Shown: positions 1 through 10,550 of the stretch, in pieces
How positions within the stretch are numbered: the stretch's first letter is position 1
How the letters are laid out: every line of letters begins with the position of its first letter
Assembly (NCBI GenBank): GCA_029718625.1
Contig: CM056389.1
Location: forward strand, 5,764,014-5,828,013
Length of the DNA: 64,000 bases
Direction: 5' to 3'
Source: Synaphobranchus kaupii
Lineage: Eukaryota; Chordata; Actinopteri; Anguilliformes; Synaphobranchidae
The notes under the pieces: model-generated
Seen by the model: the letters and a program-made list of their open reading frames with translations, nothing else
Databases searched by the model: none
What the model was told of the DNA's origin: nothing
Made by a program: the position numbers and the translations under genes

Positions 1-427
1 CAGACTGAAATTACGTTATTAATTCTCAGTCATACCTTACGAGAATGAGGAGACAAAAGCATTTGAACGCAAGGCAGCTTGTATGTTAATGTTTGAGCTG
101 TTGCAGTTGAAAAAGTGGCGCGATTGTAGAGTCTATTTTGTAGGCTTTCAGAGGCATTCAACTGTATGAACATAGGATAAAACGTGACATATTGCATAGG
201 CTACATACGGCAAAATTTTATATTGTTTTGAAATCACCAGGGTTAACGTTAAGCATTGAATGTAATGTTTCCTCTGCAATAGCCTAACAAACAATCTGAA
301 TGATATGGGAAAGGAAAGTCTTTTTCTACGGTTTTCTAAACGTTATGTGGAAGTCCCAGAGAACGTTCCCGGGCATATTGTTATATTGTAACAAGTAACA
401 GACGTTGCAGGAACCTCCCTGAATGTA
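1..427. other. No recognisable feature
   Basis: AT-rich sequence with no credible coding region on either strand. It ends in a TA dinucleotide (426-427) directly before the Tc1-like element, which fits a TA target site. Confidence 0.6.
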
Positions 428-1708
428 CAGTTGTGTTAAAAGAAATAGCAGTACAACATCAGTAACCTGATGAACCACTGTTATTAGTAGTAGTGATATT
501 TCTGCATGGCAAATAATTTACTTGTAGATGGAGTAGTGTAATAGAAAAACAACAGACCCAACTGTGATGACATGCACGCTGCTTGTTCTGAGTAATTGAC
601 TCATTCATTGAAAGGGGCGTGTTCAAAATAATAGCAGTGTGGAGTTTAATTAGAGAATTCATTCATTCTGTGAAAAAAACAGGTGTCATTAATTGTCCTT
701 TATTTCAGAGGAACAACGTAATTTGATTAAAAAGTTGATTGGAGAGGGGAAAACGTATAAAGAAGTGCAGCACATTATAGGATGCTCAGCTAAAATGATC
801 TCAAATGCTTTAAAATGGCAACAAAAACCCGAAACACGCGGAAGAAAACGAGCAACTACTGTTAAAACGGATCGAAGAATAGTCAGAATGGCAAAGATTG
901 AGCCATTCATCACCTGAATTCAAGCCACAGTACACTGTGAAGACAGTGAAGCATGGTGGCGCAAAAATCATGGTATGGGGATGTTTTTCATACTACGGTG
1001 TTGGGCCTATTTATCGTATACCAGAGATCATGGATCATTTTGAATACATCAAAATACTTGAAGAGATTATGTTGCCGTATCCCGAAGAGGAAACGCCCCT
1101 GAAATGGGTGTTTCAACAAGACAACGACCCCAAACATACGAGTAAGCGAGCAACATCTTGGTTCCAGACAAAAAGGATTGAAGTAATGGAGTGGCCAGCT
1201 CAATCCCCCGACCTCAACCCCATTGAAAACGTGTGGGGTGACATTAAAAATGCAGTTTCTGAAGCAAAACCCAAAAATTCACAGGAACTGTGGAATGTAG
1301 TTTGTTCATCCTGGGCTGAAATACCTGTTTCTAGGTGCCAGAAGTTGGTTGACTCGATGCAACGCAGATGCGCAGCAGTTATCAAAAACAATGGTTATGC
1401 AACTAAATATTAGTTCAGTAATTTAAAGTGAAGTTAAATCTTGAAAAATTTCTTCAGTTTATACAGTAAGTGTTTGAGTTTGAAGAGAAAAATGTCGACA
1501 CTGCTATTTTTTTGAACAGATTAATATTCCTTTTCTTTGCTTCCTGTAAAAGAATAACGCAGACTTGATAAAATTTGTTAATGCTTTGATTTGAAATTGA
1601 ATGTGTAATGTTTCCACTACATTTGAAATATGGAACTAAAAGCTATAAAAAAATATTTGAACTTTATTGACTTTTTTTAATGCACTGTTATTTATTTGAA
1701 CACAACTG
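428..1708 (+). mobile_element. Tc1/mariner-like DNA transposon with doubled terminal repeats
   Basis: The left end starts CAGTTGTGTT after TA, and the right end finishes in the reverse complement AACACAACTG at 1699-1708. A second related copy of the terminal motif, TGTTCAAAATAATAGCAGTG, lies about 190 bp inside the left end (620-639). A matching inverted copy lies about 190 bp inside the right end (about 1499-1519). Two direct repeats per end is the IR/DR plan known for Sleeping Beauty-type elements, and here it belongs to a different Tc1 family. The TA expected after the right end has mutated to GA. The interior carries a broken transposase. Confidence 0.85.
693..1413 (+). pseudogene. Tc1-like transposase, internally deleted and frameshifted
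   Basis: Cut-and-paste transposase of the Tc1 family, left as two pieces in different frames. The first (693-917, about 70 residues) has the N-terminal helix-turn-helix of the paired-like DNA-binding domain (segment TYKEVQHIIGCSAKMISNAL). The second (898-1413) is the C-terminal part of the DDE domain. It has MVWGCFS, then QQDNDPKHTS with the second catalytic Asp, and SPDLNPIENVW with the catalytic Glu 35 residues later, so the DD34E spacing is intact. It ends in NNGYATKY. The family usually has about 340 residues. Here the second DNA-binding helix set and the first catalytic Asp are missing between the pieces, so the protein cannot be functional. No ATG opens the first piece in frame near the expected start. 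The family is certain; the size of the deletion is inferred. Confidence 0.88.
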
Positions 1709-1890
1709 GACCATGAATGTTATGAGCACAACGTCATGTCATACAACCGGATGTCCCTGAAATTCTAATTAAATGTCATATTGTAACCAGTGACCTTCCT
1801 AGGGATTTAATAACATCCTAGTAATGTTTTTAGGACATCCCTAGGGAAAGTCACATCATAACTTTGTGGGGACTAAAATGGGACGTCCAC

Positions 1891-1945
1891 ATTACATTTT
1901 ACATTTTAGACATTTGGCAGACGCTCTTATCCAGAGCGACGTGCA
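1891..1945 (-). mobile_element. L2-type LINE/SINE 3' tail
   Basis: Read on the minus strand this gives a hairpin GCTCTGGATAAGAGC followed by GTCTGCC and degenerate TGTAA-like repeats. A GGATA loop with a TGTAA repeat is the 3' end recognised by L2-clade (UnaL2-type) reverse transcriptases. Three related tails occur elsewhere in the window. Confidence 0.75.
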
Positions 1946-2571
1946 TTTTCCAACCTGAAACAAGTGCGTTAAAAACAACCCTAAAAGGTAAATACGAATT
2001 CAAACACCGGGCGCAGTCAGTATGATTATATATATATTTTTTTATTTTATTTATTTTATTTTATTTTTTTATTTTTTTATTTATTTTTTTTATTTTTATT
2101 TTATTTTTTGGGGGGGGGGGGGTGGGGGACCACACGATATCAATCATTGAACAAAGAAACACAGCTGCATTGGCCAGTTTGCTGGGATGTTTTCTGCCTG
2201 TGGTAGAATTTAAAAAATAAAAATAAATAAATAAACCCGGCGCCTATGGTGCAGAACATGTTTATTACAAAAAAACATTTTAATTCCATGCCCTTTCTGT
2301 AACGTTAGCTACAAAAATGGCTACATTTGTGATGTGACAGAGAGATGCGACTCTATGCTAGAATTAACTACGAATTAACGGGAAGGGAGGAGCGCCAATC
2401 ACAATGGCAGGACCACAGCAAGGCAGAGCGAGCACTATAATAGACATGCAGTCTTTTTAGGCTAGTATAATGTATAACGTGTTTGCAGCAATATTTTTTC
2501 ATCTGTCAAAATGATGGATGGCATTTGGATTTCTCTGTCAAAACTTCTAAAAATCGGTAAATGCAACCTCC
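1946..2571. other. Intergenic, with T-rich and poly-G low complexity
   Basis: No gene seen. The stretch 2029-2108 is almost only T and A, and 2109-2122 is a G homopolymer, a likely site of replication slippage or sequencing error. A short ORF at 2511-2723 overlaps a foldback repeat and is not credible. Confidence 0.6.
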
Positions 2572-2728
2572 GGGTCTGCGGTATCAAACAAGCCTCAAAC
2601 CATCACTCTGCTGCCAGATATGCAGTAGATATGCATGGATCACTTGAAGGGTTGTTTCTCCTGATGTATTTTTCCATAGAGTTCAATAGGAAAATAAATC
2701 AGGAGAAACAACCCTTAAAGTGATCCAT
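2572..2728 (+). repeat. Foldback core (hairpin) of a dispersed DNA element
   Basis: The segment around GGGTTGTTTCTCCTGA is followed by its inverted copy TCAGGAGAAACAACCC about 40 bases on, so the DNA can fold into a long hairpin. The left arm also has CATCACTCTGCTGCCAGATA. The same core recurs at 18157-18292, 54240-54362 and 58290-58450. Confidence 0.8.
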
Positions 2729-2763
2729 CTATGGCAAGCCGTTTTAACATTCATTCCTCAAGA

Positions 2764-2969
2764 CTTACTAGTAACTATTCTAAAGTTACTAGTACTTATT
2801 TTTTAGTTACTAGTCACTAATCCAATAGTGACTAGTATCTATTTTCAGTTTTACTAGTAACTATTCATTAGATACTAGTACTTATTCTTTAGTTACTAGT
2901 AACTATTCCAATAGTTCCTAGTAACTATTTTAGTTTTACTAGTAACTATTCATTAGATACCAGTACCTA
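2764..2969. repeat. Degenerate tandem repeat around ACTAGTAACTATT
   Basis: About 200 bp of imperfect copies of TTACTAGTAACTATTC and TAGATACTAGTACTTATTC, with the palindrome ACTAGT in most units. It abuts the Sleeping Beauty-like end at 2970, whose inner repeat contains the same motif. Confidence 0.75.
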
Positions 2970-3239
2970 CAGTTGAAGTCGGAAGTTTACATACACTTAG
3001 GTTGAAGTCATTAAAACTCATTTTTAACCACTCCACAGATTTCATGTTAGCAAACTATAGTGTTGGCAAGTCAGTTAGGACATCTACTTTGTGCATGACA
3101 AGTCATTTTTCCAACAATTATTTACAGACTACAGATTACAGATTTACAGATTATTTCACTTTTAATTCACTCTATCACAATTCCAGTGGGTCAGAAGTTA
3201 CTAGTAACTATTACACTAAGTTGACTGTGCCTTTAAATT
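2970..3239 (+). mobile_element. Sleeping Beauty-type Tc1 left end (IR/DR), no transposase
   Basis: After TA at 2968-2969 the sequence starts CAGTTGAAGTCGGAAGTTTA, the known outer repeat of the salmonid-type Tc1 family from which Sleeping Beauty was built. It continues with recognisable left-end sequence (AGTTAGGACATCTACTTTGT) to the inner repeat CCAGTGGGTCAGAAGTT at about 3183. The inner repeat is interrupted by ACTAGTAACTA, the unit of the adjacent tandem repeat. Homology stops at GACTGTGCCTTTAAA, where a different element begins. The second copy at 53179 has the same junction. Confidence 0.88.
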
Positions 3240-3465
3240 TTTAATAGTTGGTCGCATATCCTTTGCATGCCATGATTTCCTGATGTCTGTGACCCAACAA
3301 CATCAAAATACTCTTGATCTTATTTTCTGGTGCTCTTACAAGCGATACTATAATGTCTCTGCATTTGAATGGATCTCTATGGAATTGGGGGGTGGGACTA
3401 GATTTTGCTGTAAATTACACTGGAACAGTATGGAAACACATGGTTGGCTAAATGGCTCTAAGTCA
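3240..3465 (-). mobile_element. Tc1-family transposase tail and foldback arm (composite element)
   Basis: Read on the minus strand the first 50 bases are a diverged copy of the transposase C-terminus (CKGYATK-like, as at 58031). The rest matches 54010-54230 and 58060-58260, including ACAAGCGATACTATAA and TGAATGGATCTCTATG. Together with 2970-3239 it forms a chimeric non-autonomous element that truncates the LINE to its right. Confidence 0.7.
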
Positions 3466-3901
3466 AGGGAAAAGGGCATTACAATAATCCAGTCTAGAAA
3501 ATACAAATGCATGTATTAAGGTTTCAGCATCACGCAATGAAAGAATAGGTCGGATTTTAGCGATATTACTAATATGAAAAACTAACTAATAACTCTGTTT
3601 TATCAGCATTTAACCGCAGAAAGTTCATACCCATCCATTTTTTTATTTCTGATACACATGCCTCTAAATTTAGAAGTTGGGAAAGGTAATTTGGCTTTAC
3701 AGGTAAATATAGCTGCGTATCATCAGCGTAGCAATAAAATGTAACACCATATTTGCAAATGATGTCACCAAGGGGAAGCATATAGATAGAAAAAAGCAAA
3801 GGGCCAAGGACCGATCCCTGTGGTACACCAAACTTTACTTCAGAAAATTCAGAGATTGTATGATTGTAAATTACACATTGAGTTCTATTTGATACATAAG
3901 A

Positions 3902-4067
3902 GCTTACTGTGAACTACAGTCGACGTTCATTGCTAGGGATAGCTGCTACATTATGGGAAGGATGTGCTTTGTCTGTTCTGTAGTGATCTTGATGATGTCT
4001 CTGTATGCACTTACTGTACGTCGCTTTGGATAAAAGCGTCTGCTAAATGAATGTGTAATGTAATGTA
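3902..4067 (+). mobile_element. 5'-truncated L2-type insertion inside the LINE
   Basis: An approximately 166-bp copy ending in CGCTTTGGATAAAAGCG, GTCTGCTAAATGA and TGTAATGTAATG, opposite in orientation to the host LINE. ATAAGA flanks it on both sides (3896-3901, 4068-4073), a plausible short target duplication. It aligns with 43545-43686 from CTAGGGATAGCT to the tail. The host LINE reading resumes on both sides. Confidence 0.82.
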
Positions 4068-5386
4068 ATAAGAATGAAACCAAGAAAGCACCGTCCCCTG
4101 TAAGCCAATATGCTTCTCCAGGCGGCTGAGAAGTATGCTATGGTCCACGATGTCAAAAGCTGCACTCAGGTCAAGAAACAGCAACAATGATGTTAAGTTA
4201 GAATAAACAGTAAACAGTAGATTATTGATTACTCTGGTCAAGGCAGTTTCAGTAGAATGACGGGACCGAAAGCCAGATTGAAATTTATCGTAAAGATTAT
4301 TGTTGGATAGGTAGGCAGTAAGTTGATCAGCGACAGCCCTTTCAAGTAATTTCGACATAAAAGGAAGATTGGAAATTTGTCTATAATTATTCTGAATTTG
4401 CAAATCCATGTTAGGTTTTTTAAGCAGCAGTTTAATAATGGCAGTTTTAAAAGCTGAGGGCACATTGCCCATGGAAAGCGACTTATTGACAATATTAAGA
4501 ATATGACTATTTAAAACAGGAAACAGTTCCTTAAAAAGATTAGACGGCATAGGATCTAATATGCAGGTTGTAGGTTTGGAAGCAGTTAAAGGCCTAAGCT
4601 GGTAAAGGCCTCAGCAAAAATTATTACAAACTGTGAGAGAGTGCAGTTGGTCTGAGTCACAGTGCCTGCATCCATCAAAGTAATGGACAGCTCATAGCCA
4701 TCATACTGAGCGCAGTGTGGACCATTGATTTTATCTCTAATTGAATCAATCTTATTTGTGAAGAAATTCAGAAAATCATCAGCATTGAATGAAGAGCTAT
4801 TGGCAGGGGCATTCTGTGTGAGTTTAATAACAGTATCAAACAGAAACCGAGGATTATTTTTATTAATATTAAGTTAGAAAAATATGCTGTCCTAGCAGCT
4901 GAGAGTGCACGTTTATACTTCTTAAAACTCTCGACCCAGGTAAGGCGAGAAATCTCGTTTTGTCATACGCCACCTGCGCTCAAGATTTCTGCAAATCTGT
5001 TTCAGTGCACGGGTGTCCTCTGAAAACCATGGCACTGATTTCATCCTGGTGCGTTTTCTTATTGTAAGAGGAGCGACAGAGTCAAGCATTTTAAGCAAGG
5101 CACTATTCAGGTTGTCTGTGAGATTATTAAGGGAATCAGAATTTGCACTACAGGAGTCAGGTACATCAGATAAACACTCAGCCAGTATAGACCTAGCATT
5201 GCTGTCAATACGGCGATAAGTATATGTATTAGGCTCAGAACACTGACTTGGAGGACAGAGAGATACATTGAAAAAGACACAGGAGTGATCAGAAACTGGA
5301 ACCTGTAAAATAGATGAAACATCAGCAGCAATACCCTTTGTAAAAATTAGGTCCAGTGTATTTCCACGGTTGTGAGTGGCATTCTT

Positions 5387-5693
5387 CACATGTTGGGTAA
5401 AGTTTAGACTAGTAACAAGATCCATAAATGCTGCTGCTCTAGAATCTGAACAGTCATTTACTTCACATGTTGGGTAAAGTTTAGACTAGTAACAAGATCC
5501 ATAAATGCTGCTGCTCTAGAATCTGAACCGTCATTTACTTCACATGTTGGGTAAAGTTTAGACTAGTAACAAGATCCATAAATGCTGCTGCTCTAGAATC
5601 TGAACAGTCATTTACTTCACATGTTGGGTAAAGTTTAGACTAGTAACAAGATCCATAAATGCTGCTGCTCTAGAATCTGAACAGTCATCTACA
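5387..5693. repeat. 77-bp tandem repeat, 4 copies, within LINE endonuclease
   Basis: Starts of CACATGTTGGGTAAAG at 5387, 5464, 5541 and 5618 give an exact 77-bp period with very few differences between copies. As 77 is not a multiple of three, the duplication shifts the endonuclease frame. Confidence 0.92.
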
Positions 5694-6118
5694 TGTAAGT
5701 TAAAATCACCCAGTAAAATGACTCATCATATTTGACAAGAGCAATTGACAATAATTCAGAAAACTCAGATTAAAAAATTGGATTGTGCTTTGGGGGGTCT
5801 ATAAATGGTTAATACAAGAATGTGTTGCTGAGTTCTAATAACCATGGCTAGATATTAAAAAGTTGAGAAATCTCCAAAAGTACATTCGGTGCAGGTGAAC
5901 AAATTAGAAAAGATGGTTGCTATTCCACCCCCTTTCATGCCTTGTCTAGCAGAAAATAAGAGGCTATAGTCTGGGGGAGAAGCCTCAATTAGTGTCGCTG
6001 AGGCAGTGGACGAGAGCCAACATTCAGTAAGACATAGAAAATGTAGACCGTATTGATAAATAAAATCATTAATATAAAAACTCTTACTGGAGAGCGATCT
6101 AATAATGCAAACTTCAAA

Positions 6119-6530
6119 TCATCTGAATTAAGCTTTTCATCTGAGGGGGACATGGAAGCTGCAGAATTAAGCTTTTCATCTGAGGGGGACATAGAAGCTG
6201 CAGAATTAAGCTTTTCATCTGAGGGGGACATGGAAGCTGCAGAATTAAGCTGTTCATCTGAGGGGGACATGGAAGCTGCAGAATTAAGCTTTTTATCTGA
6301 GGGGGACATGGAAGCTGCAGAATTAAGCTTTTCATCTGAGGGGGACATGGAAGCTGCAGAATTAAGCTTTTCATCTGAGGGGGACATGGAAGCTGCAGAA
6401 TTAAGCTTTTCATCTGAGGGGGACATGGAAGCTGCAGAATTAAGCTTTTCATCTGAGGGGGACATGGAAGCTGCAGAATTAAGCTTTTCATCTGAGGGGG
6501 ACATAGAAGCTGCAGAATTAAGCTTTTTCA
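6119..6530. repeat. 39-bp tandem repeat, about 10.5 copies
   Basis: The unit holds AAGCTTTTCATCTGAGGGGG and ACATGGAAGCTGCAGAATT. 39 bp is 13 codons, so both strands stay open; the minus frame reads KLNSAASMSPSDE repeated and the plus frame AAELSFSSEGDME repeated. It lies between the LINE ORF1 and the endonuclease start. The ORFs at 5989-6531 and 6053-6562 are by-products. Confidence 0.92.
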
Positions 6531-6689
6531 AGCTTTCAAGTTTTTTGATATTGAAAGGCTAGTATACGGTTTTGCAAAATAGGTTTTGCATCCTGCATTA
6601 TAGCATTTGTTTGGTCTATTATTGATTATAACAGGTATAGTATTGGTGGAGGAAGCTAGTCAAAAGCGAGGGGCATTATTAACGGAATA

Positions 6690-7634
6690 AAATATGTTGT
6701 TTGCTAAGAATCGAGCACCCAGCGCACTGGGGTGAATGCCATCAAATCTGTAAAAGGACGAGCGGTTCCAAAAAAGGTTAAAATTATCGTTAAAAACTAA
6801 ATTATCATTGTACAATGTACAGGTGGACTGTAACTAGGTGTGGAATGCTAATATCCTGCTAAAACAATTTACACTGCTCCTAAGGGGAGGGATAGGACCA
6901 GAAATGAACACATGCTTTCCATTTTTCAGTGAGCTAAAGAGGCAGGTAAAATCGCGTTTTAGAATTTCTGATTTTTCAGCAGACATCATTACAACCAATA
7001 TGAACAATTATATTACGGGCAAGAGGGTGTTTAACCAGCAAGGTAGGAATGCGTTCAGTGAGGGCTCCGCTACTGAGGCAGACAGAGGAGGAGAGTGAGC
7101 TCGGACCAATTGTTCAGCTGTGGGCCGAGGATTGGATCCAGACCCTGCCCGGGCCGGGAGGGAGTTTGGCTTTGGGGAACGAGGTGCAGCGAGACGGGAA
7201 GGCTGTCCGGTATTTGCTGCGGAGTGGACCGTGGGAGATGGGGAACTCCTGTTCACAGAAGGAAACTCTTGCTCATCTAGGATATGGAACCTGTTTATGA
7301 GCTTGATGCCTTGCGATGGGGAGACGCGAGAAGAGCGATTTCCTGCTACGGTCCAAGGCTCTGGGAGTGGAGTGGTATTGGCTTGGGTTTGGCACCAAGC
7401 TCGTCCCATGGGATTCGAGGTTGGGTCGGGGCAAAGACTGCACGAGACAGTCGGAGCCATCTCTTCGACAGCCATCGTTGGTGCAGGGCAAAACGACACC
7501 ATGGAGTCAATGGTCTTTTCGTCTTCCCTGATCTGATAAAGAACGGATATTCTCCCTTCCAATTCCGAAGCCGTCTGGATGAGGCGAGCACAGCCTTCGC
7601 AGCCGGGATGCGAGGTAAGAGGAGGCATACACAC
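6690..7634 (-). pseudogene. LINE ORF1 with SGNH-esterase domain
   Basis: ORF1 of the L2/CR1 clade, whose product is an RNA-binding or chaperone protein often carrying an SGNH (GDSL-like) hydrolase domain. An open stretch at 7634-7008 (208 codons) has an N-terminal CEGCARLI Cys pair and the segment NRFHILDEQEFPSV. After a one-base frameshift at about 7010 the esterase continues: IIVHIGCNDV (the GxND block), ISGPIPP, and at about 6760-6700 NLFWNRSSFYRFDGIHPSAL, in which DGIHPS is the Asp-x-x-His block. The domain assignment rests on these conserved blocks. The copy is broken by at least one frameshift and by stop codons between blocks. The 5' end is not certain. Confidence 0.8.
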
Positions 7635-7990
7635 AGGGCGTTTTAGTCCTTAATAACTCCGAGTTTTAGGTCCATAAAAAGTGTCCGAAAGTCGATGGAT
7701 AAGTCCACGGAAGGTTTTCCAGCAGCAGGTGAAGAAGCAAGTTAAAAAGTAGGTAAAAAATAAGGATTATATAAAATACTATTTAAAAAGTAGGTAGCTG
7801 TAGCAGCAGCAAACGTGCTTCTCGCTGAAAGTCGTGCTTAAAACAATAAAATTATCAAATTATCAAATAATAAAATGATAAAATGTAAAAAAAAATGTAT
7901 ATGTTAAAATAGTAAAATGATAAAATAATAAAATTCCAAAATCGCAGCAGTCAACTCCGAGCTCTCTCGCTAGTGCGTCTAGTGCCTTCA

Positions 7991-10044
7991 GAGGGCCAAA
8001 GAATTCAGTTAAAAAAATATTGTAATTCCCACTTGAAAATGATGCAAGTGAGTTTTATGAGCCAAAACTGTTGATTTGTATTTAAATATATCATAATTAT
8101 TTTTTATTTAGAGCAGTGCACAATTTAGCCATTTGGATAGATTTGGAGACACATGGACAACAGGGTACACTGCCTATATTTTGCATCATAGACCTTTACT
8201 AGTTCTGCATATCATCCTCAGATTTTGCACACTTGTTGACATGGAGTTTATGATCCAGGAAATGGATATATTTACCCGTTTCCCCTTTGTAGCTCTCAGT
8301 ATTTTGTTGCAAACTAAAGAAAAACATTTTTACAAAGTTTCTTTGCATTTGTGGCACTTTATTTTTACTTAAATTATGAGAATAAACAATTATAAGTTTG
8401 TATTGTAAATGGTACACCTATATTGTTTCATTTAAGCCATTTACCAAGTTTATGTGATGCTCACACCTGGAGTTATAAAGGCTTAAACAGAGCACCCCCT
8501 AAATAGATGAGAATTGACCAAATTTGCCATCTGCACGAAGGGGTTAAACTCACATTTTCCCAAAATCCCATCGATGATAAGAGGCACCTAAAACAGATCA
8601 CTACTGTTCTATTCAGTGTCTCACGGTCATTCTGTCAGTTGACTTGTTCAACTGTCAGAATTCTGAAAGACTGTCAGGTCAATATTTTCACTGGACACTG
8701 TGTAGGCTATATCCCGCTTTAAAAGTCCCAGCTTATTAGTGAAAGATTTAAACGGATTCTGAATCATGTTCCAATCATGTTAACAGAGACGAGCGTAGGC
8801 TACTGTAACTTTTGGGTAGCAAATAACAATGCTGAATACTTCTGACATAATTTACATAGCAAATGTATGCCCAGATCACAGCGCTTCATTGAAAGTGGCC
8901 AAGGAAAATCGATCACGGTTCAGAAAATACATAACATTTAAAGATTCAATTCCATCTTCTACTGGGACTTTTGCGTTTATCTAGGGTGTGACAGAAATCT
9001 TCGGTGCAGCTGACCACAATTGAACGCTTTCACTTTCACCATTTGGTTGAACACGAAGTCACTTTTTCTTACTTTTTTTGACCTAATATACAACGTTGCT
9101 TTGATTTAACAATCACCAGTAATTGACCCACAAAAACATTGTTTCATTTCATCATATGGGTTACTGCTATTGGTTTCTGCTAGCTTCATCATTCTAGCCT
9201 CATGCGGCGATCAATAAAGGCTAACAACACACTTTACACGCATTTACTTCTTTTAAGTTTTATCACCACTGCAGTGATGTAAAAAAAATCAACAAACATT
9301 TTCTGTCATGAATGTATTGTCAAGCTCACACGCATTCACTGCTGTCTACGTTCTAATGGCCAGATTCAGACTTGAGATAAGCATGCACAAATGTGACTTA
9401 CTCCCGAAATTCCACGTAGATTAAGCTATTTGTGATTCAGACAGACTTATCCGCTGTTTTAAGTGTCTCCAATAGATACACGGCATTATGCGTGCGGGGG
9501 GGAGATTTGATGAAAGTGAGAAAGTAGTTTATGTCCAGCGCCGCCCATAGATTATTATGAAAAATAGTCTGGTCATATTTTCCTTTGCATAGGTAACTTG
9601 CAAGAGCTTATCAGAGCTGTCATAAAAAGAAAAATATGCACAAGTAGGCTATGATTGACCGTCTGGTATATCATACCAGACCAATATTAGATGGCCATCT
9701 CTGAATCCAGCCCGAAAGCTCCGGTTTTTCCTGCTGTCGCTGAACCAAAAGATTTTAGATCCGCCTCTTTCTCTCTGCATGCACACTTCGGTGACCGGTA
9801 GCTAGCTATTGGTCAAGAATCATTAATGCTATGATTAGTCTTTTTCCTTTTTTACAGAAACACATCTCACACAGAAGCACTGCTGCTGTGCTTGCTTGTG
9901 TGCGTACGGGGCACAAACAGAACCAAACCGAAACGGGAGATTTTGAAATTATGAATTTGCTCTGAATCGTCACTTGCCCACTCAGGCAGGTCACTGGTCG
10001 GTTTTACATGCCTGGCACATCGTTAATGTTGAACCCTGCCAGAA
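7991..10044. other. Unique AT-rich intergenic DNA, no gene seen
   Basis: Two kilobases without a convincing ORF, RNA gene or known repeat. ORFs at 8133, 8507 and 9806 are under 80 codons, have no recognisable motif and carry no splice context. Confidence 0.55.
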
Positions 10045-10550
10045 TTAGTTTAGCCCTATTGGAGCTGGATTAGTTTAGCCCTATTGGAGCTGGATTAGTT
10101 TAGCCCTATTGGAGCTGGATTAGTTTAGCCCTATTGGAGCTGGATTAGTTTAGCCCTATTGGAGCTGGATTAGTTTAGCCCTATTGGAGCTGAATTAGTT
10201 TAGCCCTATTGGAGCTGGATTAGTTTAGCCCTATTCGGGCTGGATTAGTTTAGCCCTATTGGAGCTGGATTAGTTTAGCCCTATTTGAGCTGAATTAGTT
10301 TAGCCCTATTGGAGCTGGATTAGTTTAGCCCTATTCGGGCAGGATTAGTTTAGCCCTATTGGAGCTGGATTAGTTTAGCCCTATTCGGGCTGGATTAGTT
10401 TAGCCCTATTGGAGCTGGATTAGTTTAGCCCTATTGGAGCTGGATTAGTTTAGCCCTATTCGAGCTGGATTAGTTTAGCCCTATTCGAGCTGGATTAGTT
10501 TAGCCCTATTCGAGCTGGATTAGTTTAGCCCTATTCGAGCTGGATTAATT
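10045..10550. repeat. 25-bp minisatellite, about 20 copies
   Basis: Unit TTAGTTTAGCCCTATT followed by a variable GGAGCTGGA. Copy variants are GGAGC, CGGGC, CGAGC and TGAGC; CGAGC is clustered at the right end, suggesting expansion in blocks. Confidence 0.95.

Larger units (their letters stand above)
3466..6120 (-). pseudogene. LINE ORF2: endonuclease and reverse transcriptase
   Basis: Order on the minus strand: APE-type endonuclease start IRSLSSKSFYINDF and LTECWLSS (about 6100-6010), then MKGGGIATIF (about 5940), DLIFTKG and VSDHSCVFFNVSL (about 5350-5260), RT fingers and palm NNYRQISNLPFMSKLLERAV and LDLSAAFDIVDH (4550-4130), GVPQGSVLGPLLFSIYML (about 3835-3780), the catalytic YADDTQLYL (about 3740), and thumb-side HAFVFSRLDYCNAL (about 3490). 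These motifs and their order are those of L2/CR1-clade ORF2. Frameshifts and stops separate the blocks, so no full protein is made. A nested insertion splits WFHSY from SNRTQ at 3902-4067. The region beyond the RT is missing. Confidence 0.88.
3466..7990 (-). mobile_element. Decayed L2/CR1-clade LINE, reverse orientation
   Basis: A near complete but inactive non-LTR retrotransposon. In its own direction it has a 5' leader (about 7640-7990, with an AT-rich stretch at 7850-7935), ORF1 with an SGNH-esterase (7634 down to about 6690), the endonuclease part of ORF2 (about 6110-4922) and the reverse transcriptase (4550-3466). Its 3' end is cut off by the composite element at 3465. It is disrupted by two internal tandem arrays (39-bp and 77-bp units) and one nested L2 tail. 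The outer boundary near 7990 is inferred from where the leader-like sequence ends. Confidence 0.85.

Noticed and set aside
5989..6562. 180- and 169-codon repetitive ORFs on opposite strands
   Set aside because: Made by the 39-bp repeat within the LINE; the LINE endonuclease uses another frame.
7049..7646. Plus-strand ORFs of 61-138 codons
   Set aside because: Reverse of the LINE ORF1, which has clear family motifs on the minus strand.
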